From: Clostridia bacterium
Lineage (GTDB): Bacteria; Bacillota; Clostridia; Oscillospirales; CAG-272
Assembly (NCBI GenBank): GCA_900770605.1
Contig: CAAGKS010000022.1
Coordinates: 1-13,316 of the forward strand
Reading direction: 5' to 3'
Length of the DNA: 13,316 nucleotides
The notes under the pieces were generated by a model. That model was not told the DNA's origin. It saw only the letters and a program-made list of their open reading frames with translations, and made no database searches. The position numbers and the translations under genes are program-made. Positions 12,322 through 13,316 of the stretch are shown piece after piece (the first letter of the stretch is position 1; every line of letters starts with the position of its first letter).

Positions 12322-12990
12322 ATGAAGGTTATTTTTTACGACGACGATATCATAGTTTGCCACAAGGAGAGCGGCGAGCTCTCCGAGTGCGCGAACGAGA
12401 ATGCGCATAACTCCCTGCCTCGCCTTTTAAGCGAGCATCTGCGCGGTATCGGCGAGCAGAACGCGCACGTTTTTGCCGTTCACAGACTTGACAAGGAGAC
12501 CGAGGGAGTGATGGTGTTTGCGCGCAATTCGCGCGCCGCCGCCGCGCTTTCGCAAAGCATACGCGAGGGAAAGCTCGAAAAGACCTATCTCGCGCTGTGT
12601 CACGGAGAGGTTTTTCCCGACACGGACAAGCTCTGCGACCTGCTCTACTACGACCGCAAACGCGGAAAATCCTTTGTGGTGACCCGCGAGAGAAACGGAG
12701 TTCGTAAGGCCGAGCTTGAATATCGCGTGCTTGAAAGAAAAAACGGACTTTCTCTGCTTGAGGTCAAGCTCTTTACAGGCAGAACTCACCAGATAAGAGT
12801 TCAGTTTGCCTCGCGTAAGCACCCGCTCGTAGCGGATCGCCGTTACGGCGCGCCGAAGGGTGAGACGGAAAAGCTCGGGCTCCTTGCTAAAACGCTCACC
12901 TTCCCCCACCCCACTACGCGTAAAACCGTAACCTTTGAGTGTGACGCGGGGGGATGCGAGGACGCGAGGACGCGATTGACGCTTTTTTGA
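12322..12990 (+). CDS. RluA-family RNA pseudouridine synthase
   Basis: 222 residues, without an N-terminal S4 domain. It converts uridine to pseudouridine in rRNA or tRNA; the target cannot be told. Signature HRLDKETEGVMVFAR (54-68) carries the catalytic D57; GRTHQIRVQFA (153-163) and HPLVADRRYG (167-176) are the other family motifs, and FPHPTTRKTVTF (194-205) matches the usual C-terminal pattern. AAGGAG (12311-12316) precedes the ATG by 5 nt and the gene starts 12 nt after the ATPase stop, so it is the third gene of the operon. Small S4-less members are common in Firmicutes. Its last codons include GCTTTTTT, half of a GCTTTTTT/AAAAAAGC inverted repeat (12981-12998) crossing the stop. Confidence 0.9.
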   Translation: MKVIFYDDDIIVCHKESGELSECANENAHNSLPRLLSEHLRGIGEQNAHVFAVHRLDKETEGVMVFARNSRAAAALSQSIREGKLEKTYLALCHGEVFPDTDKLCDLLYYDRKRGKSFVVTRERNGVRKAELEYRVLERKNGLSLLEVKLFTGRTHQIRVQFASRKHPLVADRRYGAPKGETEKLGLLAKTLTFPHPTTRKTVTFECDAGGCEDARTRLTLF

Positions 12991-13040
12991 AAAAAAGCTT
13001 AGCAAAAAACTTGCTGAAAATTAAAAAATAAAGTAATATT

Positions 13041-13081
13041 GGTGGAGTGCCCGTGTTTGTTTTCGGGTGCTCCACCTTTTT
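13041..13081 (+). terminator. Intrinsic terminator of the nuclease-ATPase-pseudouridine synthase operon
   Basis: GGTGGAGTGCCCG (13041-13053) pairs with CGGGTGCTCCACC (13064-13076) over 13 bp including two G-U wobbles, followed at once by TTTTT. Loop of 10 nt, T-rich. This is a strong rho-independent terminator 50 nt after the last gene. Confidence 0.9.
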
Positions 13082-13316
13082 AAAGTTTTTGATCAAACTT
13101 TTTTCTAAAAAGTTTGCAGGTTCTCAGGACTGCGTCCTGAGCCGCTCTCCGCAGAGAGCGGAAATCCTCTGCGGTCAGGGGAGTCTGAGGCAGAGCCTCA
13201 GCCGCCGTCCGCAGACGGCGGAACACCCCTGCTTGTTCTCAGGGCGTTGCCCTGAAACCCACACGCTTTTTTGTGGCTTAGGGCGAAGCCCTATGCTAAA
13301 TAGCGTGGCAAAAAAC
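13082..13316. repeat. Dense array of short hairpins
   Basis: Consecutive stems: AAACTTT region with two exclusive partners (13082-13088 or 13107-13115); CTCAGGAC-TGC-GTCCTGAG (13123-13141); CCGCTCTC-CGCA-GAGAGCGG (13142-13161); TCCTCTG/CAGGGGA with a wobble (13165-13182); CTGAGGC-AGA-GCCTCAG (13185-13201); CCGCCGTC-CGCA-GACGGCGG (13202-13221); TCAGGGC-GTT-GCCCTGA (13239-13255); TAGGGC-GAA-GCCCTA (13279-13293). The pair at 13123-13161 and the pair at 13185-13221 are two copies of one unit. No open reading frame of note; the element may continue past the window edge. Confidence 0.8.

Noticed and set aside
12427..13005. 192-codon minus-strand reading frame opposite the pseudouridine synthase
   Set aside because: Shadow of a gene with clear RluA motifs; it starts in the A/T-rich tail.
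13123..13255. CRISPR array or tRNA cluster in the terminal hairpins
   Set aside because: Each hairpin stands alone with 3-4 nt loops; no cloverleaf, no CCA end, no regular spacers.

Overview
The window looks like chromosomal DNA from an uncultured Gram-positive Clostridia member (Oscillospirales/Christensenellales-like gut lineage). This is an inference from YmdB and Mini-RNase III, the YhaO/YhaN-type nuclease pair, meso-DAP dehydrogenase, strong AAGGAG ribosome binding sites, and dense intergenic hairpin repeats of a style I associate with gut Clostridia genomes. I see no rRNA, tRNA, CRISPR array, transposase or phage gene.

Layout. 1-403: repeat-filled, gene-free stretch with four copies of a 42-43 nt hairpin repeat and one composite structured element. 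410-1243 (+): membrane-anchored extracellular protein resembling a VanY-type peptidase that has lost its catalytic motifs, followed by an intrinsic terminator. 1351-3043 (+): compact run ymdB, mrnC (Mini-RNase III), cyclophilin PPIase, pointing to RNA turnover/processing and protein folding. 3177-6263 (+): a 1028-residue ABC transporter with ATPase and FtsX/MacB-type permease fused and a very large extracellular domain. 6346-6753 (+): small two-helix membrane protein with a C-terminal zinc ribbon. 6754-7143: gene-free repeat cluster (two related inverted elements, a 12-bp hairpin, a 24-bp perfect inverted repeat). 7144-8130 (-): meso-diaminopimelate D-dehydrogenase with its own promoter. 8223-8831 (-): amidase-like (Amidase_6) protein. 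8948-12309 (+): divergent operon of a YhaO/SbcD-like nuclease and a YhaN-like coiled-coil ATPase with two membrane helices in mid-protein, start and stop codons overlapping, then a small RluA-family pseudouridine synthase (12322-12990) and a strong terminator. 13082-13316: dense hairpin array.

Themes. Cell-wall functions recur (degenerate VanY-like protein, Ddh making meso-DAP, amidase-like protein); RNA functions recur (YmdB, MrnC, RluA family); the nuclease/ATPase pair is a DNA repair module. I see no clear new multi-gene defence or biosynthetic system. The most unusual material is intergenic: hairpin repeat families whose stem ends differ between copies while pairing is kept, a candidate operator plus divergent promoters with overlapping -35 boxes, and the degenerate VanY-like protein. 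All family calls come from reading motifs; no database search was run.
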